NCBI GenBank assembly: GCA_025267735.1
Contig: CM046308.1
Span: forward strand, 32,663,267 to 32,727,266
Direction: 5' to 3'
Source of the DNA: Mactra quadrangularis
Lineage: Eukaryota > Mollusca > Bivalvia > Venerida > Mactridae
DNA: 64,000 bases
A model generated the notes under the pieces. That model was not told the origin of the DNA and searched no databases. It saw nothing but the letters and a program-made list of their open reading frames with translations. A program made the translations under genes and the position numbers. Position 1 is the stretch's first letter. Every line of letters begins with the position of its first letter. Positions 23,357 to 36,439 of this stretch are shown here, in pieces.

Positions 23357-24283
23357 TCACTCATCTTTATTATTCCACAATTTGTAGATAATAAATCTCA
23401 CCATCTTTTGGAAATGTCCTGCTATCCAGTTATTATGAGCAACTACAACATGTGACCTTTGTTCGTCATTGAAATGTTCAAAATACAGTTTTCCATTAGG
23501 AAAGTACCTTGAATCTAGAATCTGATAGGTGACAGATTTATTATAAGCAGGAAATATGTCATTAAACACAATTTGATCCAGCCTCGGTTTTTCTTCTAAT
23601 TTTTGTCGCAGTTCGTCAATTATTGCAATTGTATTTTTACAGCTTCTCACAGCCATAAATCCCAGTGTTATCATTGTATCATTGTCCTTTGCTAAGACAA
23701 GGTCAGTCGTATTGAAGTATAACAATGGGTTTTTTAACCACACTGTGTCAACATCAGTAAATAAGACATTTTTCTTCTGTCGCAGTAAACGTAATATATG
23801 TACTGGACGTGCTGATGTCAATTTCACATAATTTGGCTCTCGGAAACTTGACGCATGTGTGAAATTCAAATTACCTCTTATGACTTCACAGTAACTACAG
23901 GTATCTTGAAGCTTCTGGTAAACCACATCGTCTTCTGCCACGACTGTTATTGACAAATTGAGGTTTCATCTTTTGTAGTAAGAAAACCAATTTTGAAAAA
24001 AATCAAAGAAACCATCATTGACGGTTAACAATACTGTCCATTCTGTTTGTTTGATTGAACCATCACCAATCTGGTTATTGTTTAGATATTTAGAATGTGG
24101 TATAGTTTCATTATAAGATGATAAACGCCGTGGTATACTGGTGGACATGGTATATTTTGAAACTTGTGGAATTACCATCATATCTCGAGTATTCTCTGTT
24201 CCGCTCAATTTTATAATCCAAAATAAAATAAATACCACATTACAACATATACCTACTCCTATAAATTTCGGGTAAAATTTCAT
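23357..24283 (-). pseudogene. Nucleotide-diphospho-sugar glycosyltransferase with one in-frame TGA, nested antisense in intron 1
   Basis: Single-exon frame of 308 codons before the stop, starting at ATG 24281-24283 (an in-frame TGA at 24314-24316 lies upstream). Residues about 7-26 are a hydrophobic signal anchor (FIGVGICCNVVFILFWIIKL) after a short basic N-terminus, giving the type II Golgi topology usual for glycosyltransferases. The catalytic part resembles the Nucleotid_trans (PF03407) family: AEDD near 116-119, the metal/nucleotide-binding DVD in LFTDVDTVW at about 177-179, FPNGKLYF at 261-268, and VVAHNNWIAGH at 280-290. Codon 106 (23966-23968) is TGA in the context YYKR-stop-NLSITVVAEDD, with both sides in the same frame and no other lesion. 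An AATAAA (minus strand, 23332-23337) lies about 20 bases past the stop. It could be a recent or polymorphic pseudogene, a sequencing error, or a readthrough gene. Sugar donor and acceptor cannot be told. Confidence 0.8.
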
Positions 24284-24589
24284 AATTTCTGACACTAATG
24301 GTGAAAGTCTTACTCAGAATGAAATACTGGCTGAACATTTTCCATGTAATATAATATAGTTCACAAACTAAATTTATGCAGATGTTAGTGATTAGTAAGA
24401 AAACTATAAAAAAACGCTTGATCACATTTTTACATATATTTATATTGACTTTAAGTTATCTTTACAGAAGATTTGATATCGCATTAAAACCAGATACTGT
24501 TTTACATGATCGTACTTAGATGAACTTTTAGATTAAATTATTACCTAATTGGCTATACAGAATAACGTACATTAATAAGCCAGTGAATG

Positions 24590-24990
24590 GAAGCGACTAC
24601 GGACTAGGTTGGCTGCTTACACTAGGTGACCACTTAAATCAGGTTCAGAAATAAATGCTTTGATTAGTTCAATCAGAATAGTTAATTATTTATGCAGTTT
24701 CTCATTAAATGATCTTCAAAAAGGACACAAGTGAAAATGTCAGTTGTGAATTGGAAGTCTCACTTTATGTTATGACACTTCGTTGATAAATTTTGACTGT
24801 TTTGACCGTGACCACTTAATACAGGTAAAGTTGATGAATTTTTAAGGAAATATTTGACCACTGGCCACAGACAGCAGGTGGCTGCTTATGACAATTGCAA
24901 AATAGAGGGATTTTTGTTGGCAGGAAGCCAGATTGATCACTAACAGCAGGTGACCGCTGATAGCAGGTGGCTGTTAATGCAGGTTACACG
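24590..24990. repeat. Degenerate tandem motif region (consensus near TGACCGCTTAATACAGGT)
   Basis: Variants recur irregularly: GGTGACCACTTAAATCAGG (about 24626), GTGACCACTTAATACAGG (about 24809), CAGCAGGTGGCTGCTTATG (about 24873), and CAGCAGGTGACCGCTGATAG followed by CAGGTGGCTGTTAATGCAGG (about 24945-24983). The motif lies in the 5' flank of the antisense glycosyltransferase. It looks like a decayed satellite or repeat-element body; a regulatory role is only a possibility. Confidence 0.5.
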
Positions 24991-25799
24991 GTGAAACAAA
25001 TCATTAGCTTAATTGATTTATAACTACAAAGCACCAACGGCAAACAATTACCATTGCTGACACAAAAACATATACTAGGTAAATGTAAGAATATTTATTA
25101 ATTTCCAGGTATGTTATCGACTGTTGCCAAAGGTATCTTGCTAATTCATTCCCACTTGATTATCATATTATTTTGTCTTGTCCAGTGGCGAAAAAAGTTG
25201 TACTTTTATGTAATGCACTGCTTAAAGGTAAAATTACGAAACATTTTGCTTTTTCTATGTACACATTTGTCATGAATATACATTTTACTTCTAGATTTTT
25301 TACTGAGCAATTTTAAAAGTTTTAACTTTTTTGGACATTTTCTGTGACATTAAATAACAATATCTCGAATTTTGAATTTTAGTCTGCACCACAATGTGTT
25401 TCTTATTAATGTTTTAAAGGTTGAATTTGGAACAAAGTTTGACATTTTTTAAAACTAAAATAATATGTTCATCTAGAGTCTGGTCACACGTTACATAAGT
25501 TTTACCTTAAAACGATGAAAAAAAGTTTCTGTACAAACGTATGTGACATATGATATGGATCTAGTCCATCTACAGGCTTGAATTGGTCATGTATTACAAC
25601 CTCCCTCTGGTATCACACCTTTCTTCTCATTATATTTTCTCGATGCCACTATCGTACAATCGATATTGCTAAAGCAAGCACTCAAGCATCTAATGATTTT
25701 CGCATTTATAATGAGAAAGATTTGTTTATACAGAACAAATTGCAGCTAAATTTTAAAACATGCATGTAACAAATGTACTGTTAATCTATACTCAATCGT

Positions 25800-25942
25800 A
25801 GCTTTTTATGGCTTTTGATCCAAAAAAAACCAAACGGTTTTGGTCAACTTAATTTCTTTATTGCGCGAATAGCTTTTTATGGCTTTTGATCCAAAAAAAA
25901 ACCAAACGGTTTTGGTCAACTTAATTTCTTTATTGCGCGAAT
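25800..25942. repeat. Two nearly identical 71/72-bp tandem copies
   Basis: The unit starts AGCTTTTTATGGCTTTTGAT and ends TTTATTGCGCGAAT. Copy 1 is 25800-25870 and copy 2 is 25871-25942. The only difference I see is one extra A in the A-run of copy 2. Identity this high implies a recent duplication or an assembly artefact. Confidence 0.95.
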
Positions 25943-28900
25943 TTCTGTCATTCTAAGGTATACAATCGTACCATACAAGTATAGTATTAAGTATTTACAG
26001 AAGTTCTAGCTAGTTTATGCAATACGGAATTATATTGACTAGAATGAACCCACATTCTATATTTTTGTAAGTTGATTTCAGTGTTTCTTCAAGCATTGTT
26101 GTAATGAAAAGAAGACGATTATACATTCTTGGATCACAGAATAGTTGAAATTGTTTTCATCGACCATTTAATAGCCATAACATTTGTACACGACACAAAT
26201 GATCCATATCCAACAGAATGATTAGAAGAGGGTTTTTTTACAAAATGACCTCTGGTGCGAGGTCATTTGTGTTAAATTTAAGAGTGTATTTTTTAAGTAC
26301 AGTCAGTCTCATATCTAGAGGTGGTCGAGGTCATTGATCAGAATAATGTTGATAACCTGAGGGTACGAGAATGATTACAGCTCAACAACATCCATAAGTT
26401 ATGTTTTACTTAGCATTAATTAGAATATGTATCTTTCCCATTCAAAAGATAAGTGATCCAATATTATAAACGGTTGTATGGTTAACTAATGGTTAACTAA
26501 ATCGTTCTGTATTGTTAAATTATGATTACATGTATGATATTATGTTCATATTATGCTGCTCTGCTTTTTATCTAATTGTCACGTGTTTTTAATTAACCCA
26601 AAATATGCTCGAGGAAGAGTGTAGAATAATTACCGAGCATTGTATTTAGACAAAAATCGGAAGAATAATGTCAGAGAAATTTACGTTTAACTATCTGAAG
26701 TGAATGTTTTAACTGATTCATGAATTAAGAAAACATATTGCTCACAACAAGTATGTATAATATAAAAACACGTTTGTATGATATGGATAACAAAGAATTT
26801 TATATCGATGTTTGAGAGGAAAACATATAAAGCAGCTTCATTGTTCCAAACTTCCAAATGCGTGAGTTATAAGGTCTGTAACTGAAATCATCAACTTCTT
26901 AGACAAGAGATTCGAGCTATGTACACTGATGTTTATAATTGTGTAAAGGCCTTACATCATAAAAGACTGTTAGAATAGTTCGTTGGTAAATTGTCCAGAA
27001 TCAAATACTAACTCTAGTATAATTGATACCTTAACGGCCTTCGGATAGAGCATTCTTCATTACAAGCACGAACACCATCATAAGACGCCACTTGGAGCCA
27101 ACATATGACATATGCATAGATCGCCCACAAGTAGTTTATCCTCAGAGAGTTGTTTGTATAAAGAAAGTCCAGACGTTTCATCAAGGAATATATTAACTGT
27201 CTTGCTTAAATCCTCACATAATTTGAAACGGCTATGATTTGATAAGAAACTGAAAATGAGAGTCGCTCTGCTTATAATTAACCATGTGTTGCATGGGACG
27301 TGTTGCATCTTAAGAGTGTTGATTTCATCTGAATGTTTAATGCATTCATTTAATCACCTATCTCCACAAGAGAGATTCACTGAATGCCAACATCTACAAT
27401 TAATAATATCTTAAATGGTTCTGGCGCATGCTGCCTAGAATCAAGAGTGTCTGAATTGACTACGAACAACTTAATTATAAAACTCATAAACACATTGTAC
27501 AAAGAGTTTAAAACTTGAAAAACATATTCATTATTTAGAACTTTAACTATGTCTACAAGCAAGAACATTACACATATGAGGGGCATAACAAATTTGTCCT
27601 AGCTGACATTTTATAGCGAATTAAATTGCAAAATTTGTAAGAAAGACAGACATGTGTGGTAATGTATTAGTAGTGTTAAAATCAAAACTACTCAAGGGGC
27701 TTAAGCTAGTTTTCAGAAAAAGTCTAAGCAATTAGAGTTTTATTCTTCCATGGTCGTTGATTTAACAGGATTATTGCACATAAAAAGCTAATGCTCGAAG
27801 GATCCTAGTTTCATTCGACTAATTAGGGACAAAAATATGCAGTTACCTCAACACAAAGGTCAATTCAAACCAACTTTACACGGAAAGCGACAGAGTGATT
27901 TCTAATTTCATTTTGTTAGCTATTATACCCAATGGTAATCATTCATTCATGAGCAATTTTCTGAAGTTTAAGAGAATCTTTAACAGATATCTCAGATGAT
28001 GCACTTTTTTATGCTTGAGTGGATACTTGTTTTTCATAAATACCAAATGAATTCAGTATAACTAACAAAGTTTGGTAATGCTATATTTGGACGGAGTAAG
28101 ACATTATTTAGTGAAAAGTCAAGCTTTAAGAACGTATCACGTCTTATTTTCAAATTAACTAAATCATGTACCAATGCATTTACTATTATGTTACTTTAGT
28201 AAGGATCTTCACTCTATGATTGCATCGATTTGCACAAAGATAAATAGCAATTTACCTACAATTTATTATAGAACAATGGCGATTTTACTCCATGCCGCTA
28301 AAACGTTATCTTAAACATACAAGTGATTGTTTGTTTTAAATCTACTCTTTTGAAATGTTGGGTTAACCTTTATCAACATTCTGAAAATCAAAAAATGGTT
28401 CAGCAAAAATCAAAAGCGAAAGTGTCTACATTAAGTGTATGCTTAATGTTCTTCCTGCATTTCTCCTTATTTTGTGTGTTTATCAAAGTTAAATTTACGT
28501 CATTAAATCCTGTGAGACTTCTTTGATGACATTTTATGATACTGTTTTAAAAGTTAACAGACGGAAACTTTTGTTTACTTTTTAAAACTATGGGCTTAAC
28601 GAAGCCAAACTTTATTCAAGTTGGCACAACTTGCATTTTAATATCATATTTACAACTTTGTCCGTATCTAATGTGACAGCTGAGACATTTCAAATTACCT
28701 GCCTTTTAAAGACGGGTCTTGTTACCAACGGGAGTCATTTGGACAAGGTCTAAAATATTTAAATCAAGTTTCAAAAAAATATATTTTGATTCAAAGTGAT
28801 ATGTTGTTACTTTGATTCCGTGCCAAAACAAACGTTAAATAAAACTATTTTTCCATAGAAAAATATTTTGATTGCTATTAGTCTTGCATAAAAAGAATGT

Positions 28901-30300
28901 GGAATATTTGCTGAATTAGTCGAGCTTCTTGCAAGTCACATGATCAGTGAAGAACTGGGCTTAGTGATTTACTTACTTGTTTTCATTTTAATGGTTTAGT
29001 CAATCTTTTATTGATACAGTTACTGGCAAAAAGTCAGGTTAACTGTTTTTATTTCAAAGATGACACAGCACGTTGTTATTATACAAACCCAGATTTATTG
29101 CAAAATTAAAATAATCGCGAAAATAACATCAAACAATTATACATATACATATACATATACATTATACATATAAGTAGTATGTTTATCATTATATATAATA
29201 TCTTCAAAACAAACATCATACCAAGCATATGTTTTATAATTACACGTACTTGTTGAACTACTATTATGTTTTATTATAGTTATTAAAATCTGACATGTAA
29301 ATTGGTGAATAATATGTTCTTTCTAATTATATTCATATTTATAGTGCGATTGTTAAATCTTTGTCTTTGTCATACATCTAGACCATACAATCACTCCCCA
29401 GACTATAAATATTTATTCCGATAGACTAATAGGTTCTGTTGCTAAATTTATTCAAATTATGTTTTCTGAAACAATTGTAATGACTTAAACAAGTCTAAAA
29501 CTCAATTTGCTACAACTTTTACGTCACGCAAATATTTATTTTCTTTTGAATATATTTATATGTAAATTAGATACAGACACATGACGTGGCTACAAACCTG
29601 TTAACTTATTTCCCGCTACGTTATTTGTATACTTGCGTTATAAATACATCTGTTGTAAAATATTTCAAAATATGACACACAATTATGCAAATGCAATGCA
29701 TTTTAGATAATTGTACCTGTTAATGTTATAAAATTATGATCACGATAGTGTTTTTCTGCTATTATAAATATTAATCATGGTATACTTGAAAATATGTTAT
29801 TTTGTAAAACACATGTAAGCAAAAGCATGTTCGCCAAAAAATAATGCAAAACATCATTAAATAAGTAACTAGTTAAACATTAAATAATAATCATTATTTA
29901 ATCAATGAGATCATTTCTATCAATAATTCATTCTAAAATGAGAGAATATAAATAGAAGAAATATGTAAATTTGTGCACTTCTGGAAGATGAAACAATATA
30001 AACATTATATACATAAACGTTTTGATTGTGATGGAACAACAAACCTATCGCTGTTAATTGAATCAGTTTTCAACCATGGAATAAACATCATGAGTTTATA
30101 TATTCTTGACATTTGCTATATGATCAATCTAATAATTGTATGTGTCTTTTTGCAATGGCCGGTAGATATAATCATATAATGTTTTCTAGTTTTATTTATA
30201 AATAAACACACCTTAATACGGCTGTATAGATCTAAAGAAATGTAATTTGTAACATATAATACTATTTTTGCTGTACTACTATTGCCATCGCAGACAAAAC
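25943..30300. other. Intron 1 interior; old duplicated blocks, no gene recognised
   Basis: Contains a perfect 10-bp-stem hairpin AAATGACCTC/GAGGTCATTT at 26243-26268. Block E at about 27895-28030 is duplicated at 45846-45985. A possible degenerate first anchor of the 3-kb array lies at about 26990-27048, and a (ATACAT)n-like run at about 29138-29165. The small frames on both strands show no domain. Confidence 0.45.
27895..28030. repeat. Block E, copy 1 of a duplicated intronic segment
   Basis: ACCCAATGGTAATCATTCAT (about 27928) and AGAGAATCTTTAACAGATAT (about 27971) recur in the same order and orientation at 45878 and 45920. Weaker similarity extends upstream to about 27700 (against about 45570), including ATTTATTGCACA / GGATTATTGCACA. 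The two copies are about 18 kb apart in the same intron. Confidence 0.7.
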
Positions 30301-30419
30301 ATATATGGCCTCGGTAAAGTCAATCAATGAATGACGTGAACTTAATTGAAAAATGGTTTATGTCTTTTTTATAGAAACATGTCCTTGGCATTACTTGAAT
30401 TAATTGATTTGCTATTCAA

Positions 30420-32150
30420 CTATGGCTTAAGTCAACCAAGACAAACATTGCGTCAGTATTAAGATTAATATAACATTTAAAGACTACCAGGGAGGATTAA
30501 CTAACTGTTTATCATGTCCAACCTTAATACTGTCATTAATATAATTGATACCTCTGAGTCTTTGTATAAGGCAGTGAATGAATAATATATTGAACATGCT
30601 GAATAGAAAGACGATACCGTATTAAGGCTCCATCAGATGAAGTTCCCTTGCATATAATTGTTACATTTAGAGTTCAAAAATGTTAGTTCGTACATATGAA
30701 GATGTGCAAAAGCACCGTGTTTACAATTAGAAATATATGCCTTGGTGTATCGTTGGATAAGATGTTGGTTCCGACTCCAACCAATATATGCTTTTATTAC
30801 CTCCTAAACCGGAGAGCAAATAACATATACATTATAATCAACTACATTATGTAGCATAAAATGAAATTTACACATAATAACAAAAGTAGTCATAGCCTAA
30901 AAGCGTGTCCCGGACATGGGTCCAACAAGGCAAAATATTAATACTGTCCGATATCGTTAAAATTGGATTATTTTTTCACGCGTAGGTGTTAACCTAGCGT
31001 CATATCGTTGCAATTAATCCGACTGCGCTTGACCGAATGTAATTGTCCGCGACAGTTTTTGTGATACGTTTCCAAAATGTGGTTTCTCAGACCTAAGCCG
31101 CAAGCAGCCAATGTCTTAAAAGTATGTGAATGTATTGTTGAATTTTACCAAGATTAACAACATAAATTTTGATCAAACTACATATAACCAGCTTTCTATA
31201 TATTCTCAAAGGCATAATTCAATGTTAAAATATTTTAAAGATAATATATTACACACCTTGAGTGATAAGCGAACAAACAACACATCGTTGTTTTTATTTG
31301 CTACTATTCTTGACGTTTCTGAATATTTCTTAATTAAATTCATATCATTGTTTATATTCCCGACATTTATATTAATGTGATATATAAAAAGAGATATGAT
31401 GGACATAATCTATTAATTGAATGGTATATAACCAGACATACTAATGCCAATAGAAATCAAATGTTTTCTTGCAGCTTCCATTGTTTGGTATACAATGACA
31501 AGCAGTATCTCAGTTTCTCTTTAATCCATCTTATTCTTTTATAAGATTTTCCCCCAAGGACTATGTCGATATTGTTGGCCGATACCATAATAGCATGGCC
31601 TTGTTTATTCGCTTAAGACATTATTGTGGATGTACAAATATTAAAGAACAGGTTTTGACAAATATTTACCAAGGAACAATTATTAACAAGAAAGTCTAAA
31701 GCCAGGTGGTCTACATTAATTTGTTTAAAGTGATACAATACAATGTTATATACTGGTAAGATTAATAGATATACATGATTCAAGTACTGTTATAATATTG
31801 GAAGAGGTAAGTTTGTTTCAAAGTAAGGAAGTATACTTGCAAGGAAGTTAAGACAAAAGATTTAAACCGAGAGCCAAATAAACACGTATCACCACACAGC
31901 CTAGATAAAGCCTAAAACAGAAATTGTCACATACATTTTATAAAGAGTCTTTGATGTAGTGTATTACAATCTTTATCTCCAAAATTCATCAAAGAAACCG
32001 AAATGTTCCGGGCGTAGTGAGTTTTGTTTCTCTTAATTGACCCATGAAATTGTCATTAATATAAGGTCATATGTATGTATAACGACTCTGGCTGAAAATC
32101 TAATAAGAAAAAGAATTGGATGTATCATATTTTGTCATATGGAAGTATAT
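30420..32150. repeat. Diverged intronic repeat unit 1 (blocks A, C, B)
   Basis: Three landmarks recur in units 1, 2 and 3 in the same order. Block A is at about 30514, ATGTCCAACCTTAATACTGT, a 23-codon micro-frame ending at 30585. Block C is at about 31563, with a GTCGATATTG..CCGATACCATAATAGCATG segment. Block B is at about 32020-32150 (GTATGTATAACGACTCTGGC). The A-to-C distance is about 1049 bases. Identity is low but colinear. No known element or protein is recognised. Confidence 0.6.
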
Positions 32151-33609
32151 CTTCTTATTTTATATCTTATGTGAACATATTTTAACCCTACATAAGCATA
32201 ACAATCAATATAGAATACATGTACATGTATTATAATATTATCTATGTTTTGAAATGATCGTTTAATGCGATTTGCATTTATTTTATTTCAAAATAGCCAT
32301 TTAATAAAGGTAACAAGGGTACAAAATAATAACTTACTAGCCAGTAAAAGTGACATTGAAGTCTATACGGGTTTCACATAAAATAAGGACAACAGACGTT
32401 CCTAGGAATCAGCTTTGTGTCAAATGTTAGATGCAATTCAACTGACGATTTGTTTCTGCTGTATATCTAAGATTTAGACAAAATTGTGAGCTTAATATCA
32501 TACCACAAACCATTTTGAAATCTGCTGACAGCAATAAAGAAAGCTCTCTTTCTCATTTTGATTTAAATATTACATTTCGTACATTTATTAAGACTATTAT
32601 CGACTATAAGCCGTCTGTTTAATATATTTTGGACAAAATACTATCACGAATAAAATTATTACCTAAGGGGTTTGTATTAAGAAAGAGGATTCTGTACAAG
32701 GCAGCACAAACAATTTACATGTATATAAAGCCCCATATGAGTAAAATTGTAAGATGTATATTTCTCCCCAAAGACTCTGTCATCTTAGGTGTCTAAAGTA
32801 AAGAAAAGCCAATTGGTATAATAAAAAATGCTATATAGTTTATCCAGAAGCAAATATATCGTCTTGTTAAATCCAGATAATATTATTTCTAGCGGCTATT
32901 ATTGAGCGAGATACTGCAAGTGACCGTTAAGCAGCAGCTTTCAAAGAAAGACTATAAACAACCTATTGACAAAAATTCGTATCTAACACTGCTTATTCAC
33001 TGGTTGAGTTCATCGTAAACATCATTGACATCAATTCAATAGCTGTAAAACAACAACATTAAAATTTAAGAACGCGTAAACAAACTATGCATTCAATGCA
33101 TTAAAAATGGTTAAAATGTTTCATGAACCAAATACAGTAACAGGCATAAATATTCATACCATGATCATATAATACTAGTTAAACTCATCATGAGCATAGT
33201 TATTATTGTTTATTTATTTTGACGTTACTGTTCGCGAATCTTCAATTCTAAATATAAAGAGGTATTCGTTTATCTAACAACAGGATGAGTGTTATTAAAG
33301 TTGTTTTTAAAATTATGGAGCTCACTGATATTGATCAACGTTGTTTTGATCTATAAAGTTAAAAATGTCGCGGGAAAAATATGCACTAGCATAAATAAAC
33401 CATGAATAATAATGACATAATATCAAAATAGTTTCCTTCAATAATAGCATTTGGTCAGTGGCTTTATAGTAACATGTAATGGATAACATTGTTTTGATAT
33501 TATTTCTTTTATATAAACATCTTATTACTATAAGTAATACTATGCAAATTGTCAATGAAACCTTCATTACAACATGTCTTGTAGTACCATTATTAATTTG
33601 TTTTCCATT

Positions 33610-35215
33610 GGACACTGACAAAATTCAACCAAGATAAAAACTGCGTTTGTATAGAGATTAATATATCATTTTAAGATTAGCAGCCAAGATTTGATGTCCG
33701 TTCATCATGTCCGGTCTTAATACCCTCACGTATATAATTGATACATCATTGAGTTTGTTTGATGCAACGGGTTTTATTACTGAGTTGTTTAGAAAAATTG
33801 TTAGACATGATGAAAAAGAAATTAACATTAGTGATATGAAAACAGTAGTTACTCTAGTAGCCCAAAAGAATAATGTAATGGAAAACAAAGGTTAATCTTC
33901 ATTTATAGCATATTTGTTTATATGTTACAAAACAAATGATACTCAATTATACATGTATGTGCTTACACGTTGGTACATCGATAATGTTTTGCTCAAATTC
34001 TAGTATGTCTAAGACTGAGACCCAAGACTGAGACATAATATTCAAATTAACACAAAACATGGGTGTCTTTAGATGTTTACAAAACATTAAGCATTGAACG
34101 TTTTTTATTACTTATGTACTTGTGAGTTTGATTGAGTAACGAACAGAAGTGTTTTAATGTTATTATCAGTTTGCTTATTAAAAGCAAACAAATGTAATTA
34201 AAGATGTTCTCGTTGTCGAGCGAAGAGAACGTTGGTATACAATAACTGTATATTGAACTCCAAGTTTACCATAATGAATAATCAACGCAACTGATATATT
34301 TTTTCGAGAGAAATTGTTATATCCTTATATGTATGAGTGGATGACAGATTTTGAAAAATGATTGGGAAATTATTTAAATGTGACTTCTTGTTCGTTTGAA
34401 TGGGAACTGTTAAGTCATTTCAAGCTGTTTTTCTTTATATTTGGAGAAGTCGTCAACTCCATGTGAAAGGCTAGTACTGGTCCTATATGTCCAGGAAACC
34501 GATTTGTATCATACGTTAATAGTGTATTAAGAAGTGATGATTTCCTGACATAAATTCCATTAAAATAGGCAAATAACCAGGCACATACTTTATTGTAAAT
34601 TCTATGATTTTCTCAAAAGCGTTCATTCAGACAGAAACGATTCTTACACAAGCAAAAACATGATTACTATCAAAATAAATGAATAATCAGTACTCTAATG
34701 ATAAACAAATAGTTTCCTATAAAATTACAATGTGCATCTCAGATGCTTATTGTTGCATTTCATACACAATGTCCACATCGTCAGTCGATACCAACATAGC
34801 ATGACGATTATACAACTTCCTCCTTCAGACGTTACTATATTGACTTACAAGTATATCAAAATAAGCTGTTGTTAACTTTCTATATCTTTGTCTAGCCGTC
34901 TACGTGTACATACAGTATTCATCTATTTCAGAATAATGATAAATATATTCAATATTACAGTACAACACTGAGTACTATGTGTTCTTTTCTCTATCTTGGC
35001 AGTTCTTAGAAGAAGTGAAAACGAAATTTTTGTTTCTCTCAAATGATCCATGAAATTTTTATACATATTTTATATGTATGTATAACGACCCTGACTGAAG
35101 ACCTAATCTGGAATTTTATTGGATCTATCACATTTTGTCATATTGTAACAGATTGGTATGATAAACATCAACCATAAAACATAATATAACTTGGTCTATA
35201 CAGATTTTACTTCGA
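33610..35215. repeat. Diverged intronic repeat unit 2 (blocks A, C, B)
   Basis: Block A at 33707 (ATGTCCGGTCTTAATACCCT) opens a 62-codon frame to 33895. Its start, MSGLNTLTYIIDTSLSLFDA, aligns with MSNLNTVINIIDTSESLYKA of unit 1. Block C is at about 34770 (GTCGATACCAACATAGCATG) and block B at about 35020-35213. The A-to-C distance is about 1063 bases. The longer frame here could be the least decayed copy of an unknown coding sequence; no domain was recognised and no splice sites were assigned. Confidence 0.6.
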
Positions 35216-36439
35216 CAGGGTAGGGATAAAGTCTTTTATTACTCGAAGATTGCGTTCAACAATCTCGTTTGTGATTTAAATGTATTAACAGTTGAAGGCC
35301 ACATCAAGCAATACGAGTGCACCGATTCAATATATTTACAAAGAAATATTAGATATACAACTTTATAGTCAATTATTCAGAAACTCTATTATTGTATACT
35401 ACTCCCACTTTTACTATCATAACGAATGTTTCTTTATTGAAAATGTTCAGATACATCTACTCGTATAGCATTTAATAATTCATACAAGACATAATCCATA
35501 ACATTTGAGGCAATATATTCAAAAAGGTCATATTGACAATTGAATATATATTTTTTTCTTCTCAATACTCAATCTAGATTTTTGTAAGCTGGTTTCAGTG
35601 TTTTTCCCTCTAGTATTTTAGATATTCAAGACATTTTTATGGATTTAACTTGTTCTATTGTGTAACTCACATTATTCATCGGATAATGTGAATAAGATAC
35701 AAATTATATGACATTGTTACTATAGCTACGTTTCGCTCGAACAAAGAACTGAAATCTGCTCAATAAGACAATATTTTCAAGGAAATAATGTTTATTGGTA
35801 TCAGCCCTATTTCATTTGTATGATTCTAATGCATTTAAGTTATTTGGCGCCAATCTTCTAGAGAAAGAAACTTATGCTGATAGTATGAAACATATTTTTA
35901 TAATGACTTCTCTGCTTTGTTCTAATGGAGACAGGTGTGACATGACAGTTTAATTGATAGAATAAATATGCTGAATATCTCTGATGTACTCTGTGACTCA
36001 ATATTACTCAGTTTTTCAAGGAATATTTAAACTGTTTAAATTTTAACTAAAATGTTTTAAGTTTCTTTGACAAATTATTAATTGAAACTGTTTTCTAGAA
36101 ATTTAAACAGTTTACTTAAATAAATTTGCTCAATTATTTTTACGGAATAATGTTCTATAAGCGTAATCAGAAATAAGAATGAGTGCTAATTTGAAATAAG
36201 TTTGTATGCCATTGCTAGCTTATAATCAGATCTGCTTGACTGTTCATCGACTTTTTTACGGATTATTTCAAAATTTATTGTTTAGCTATTAAGTCACAAA
36301 ATATCTACCACTTATTCATGAACTATGTTAGAGTTGTTGCAAACACGTTAAAGGTTGTATCAGCCACGTTTAGAGTTGCATTGGACAATGATACGGGTAA
36401 AAATGGACTATGTTGTTTTTCATGAAGAAATATCGAACA

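Noticed and set aside
23357..24283. Selenocysteine interpretation of the in-frame TGA
   Set aside because: Nothing in this glycosyltransferase family suggests a selenoprotein and no SECIS was recognised; kept only as a test to run.
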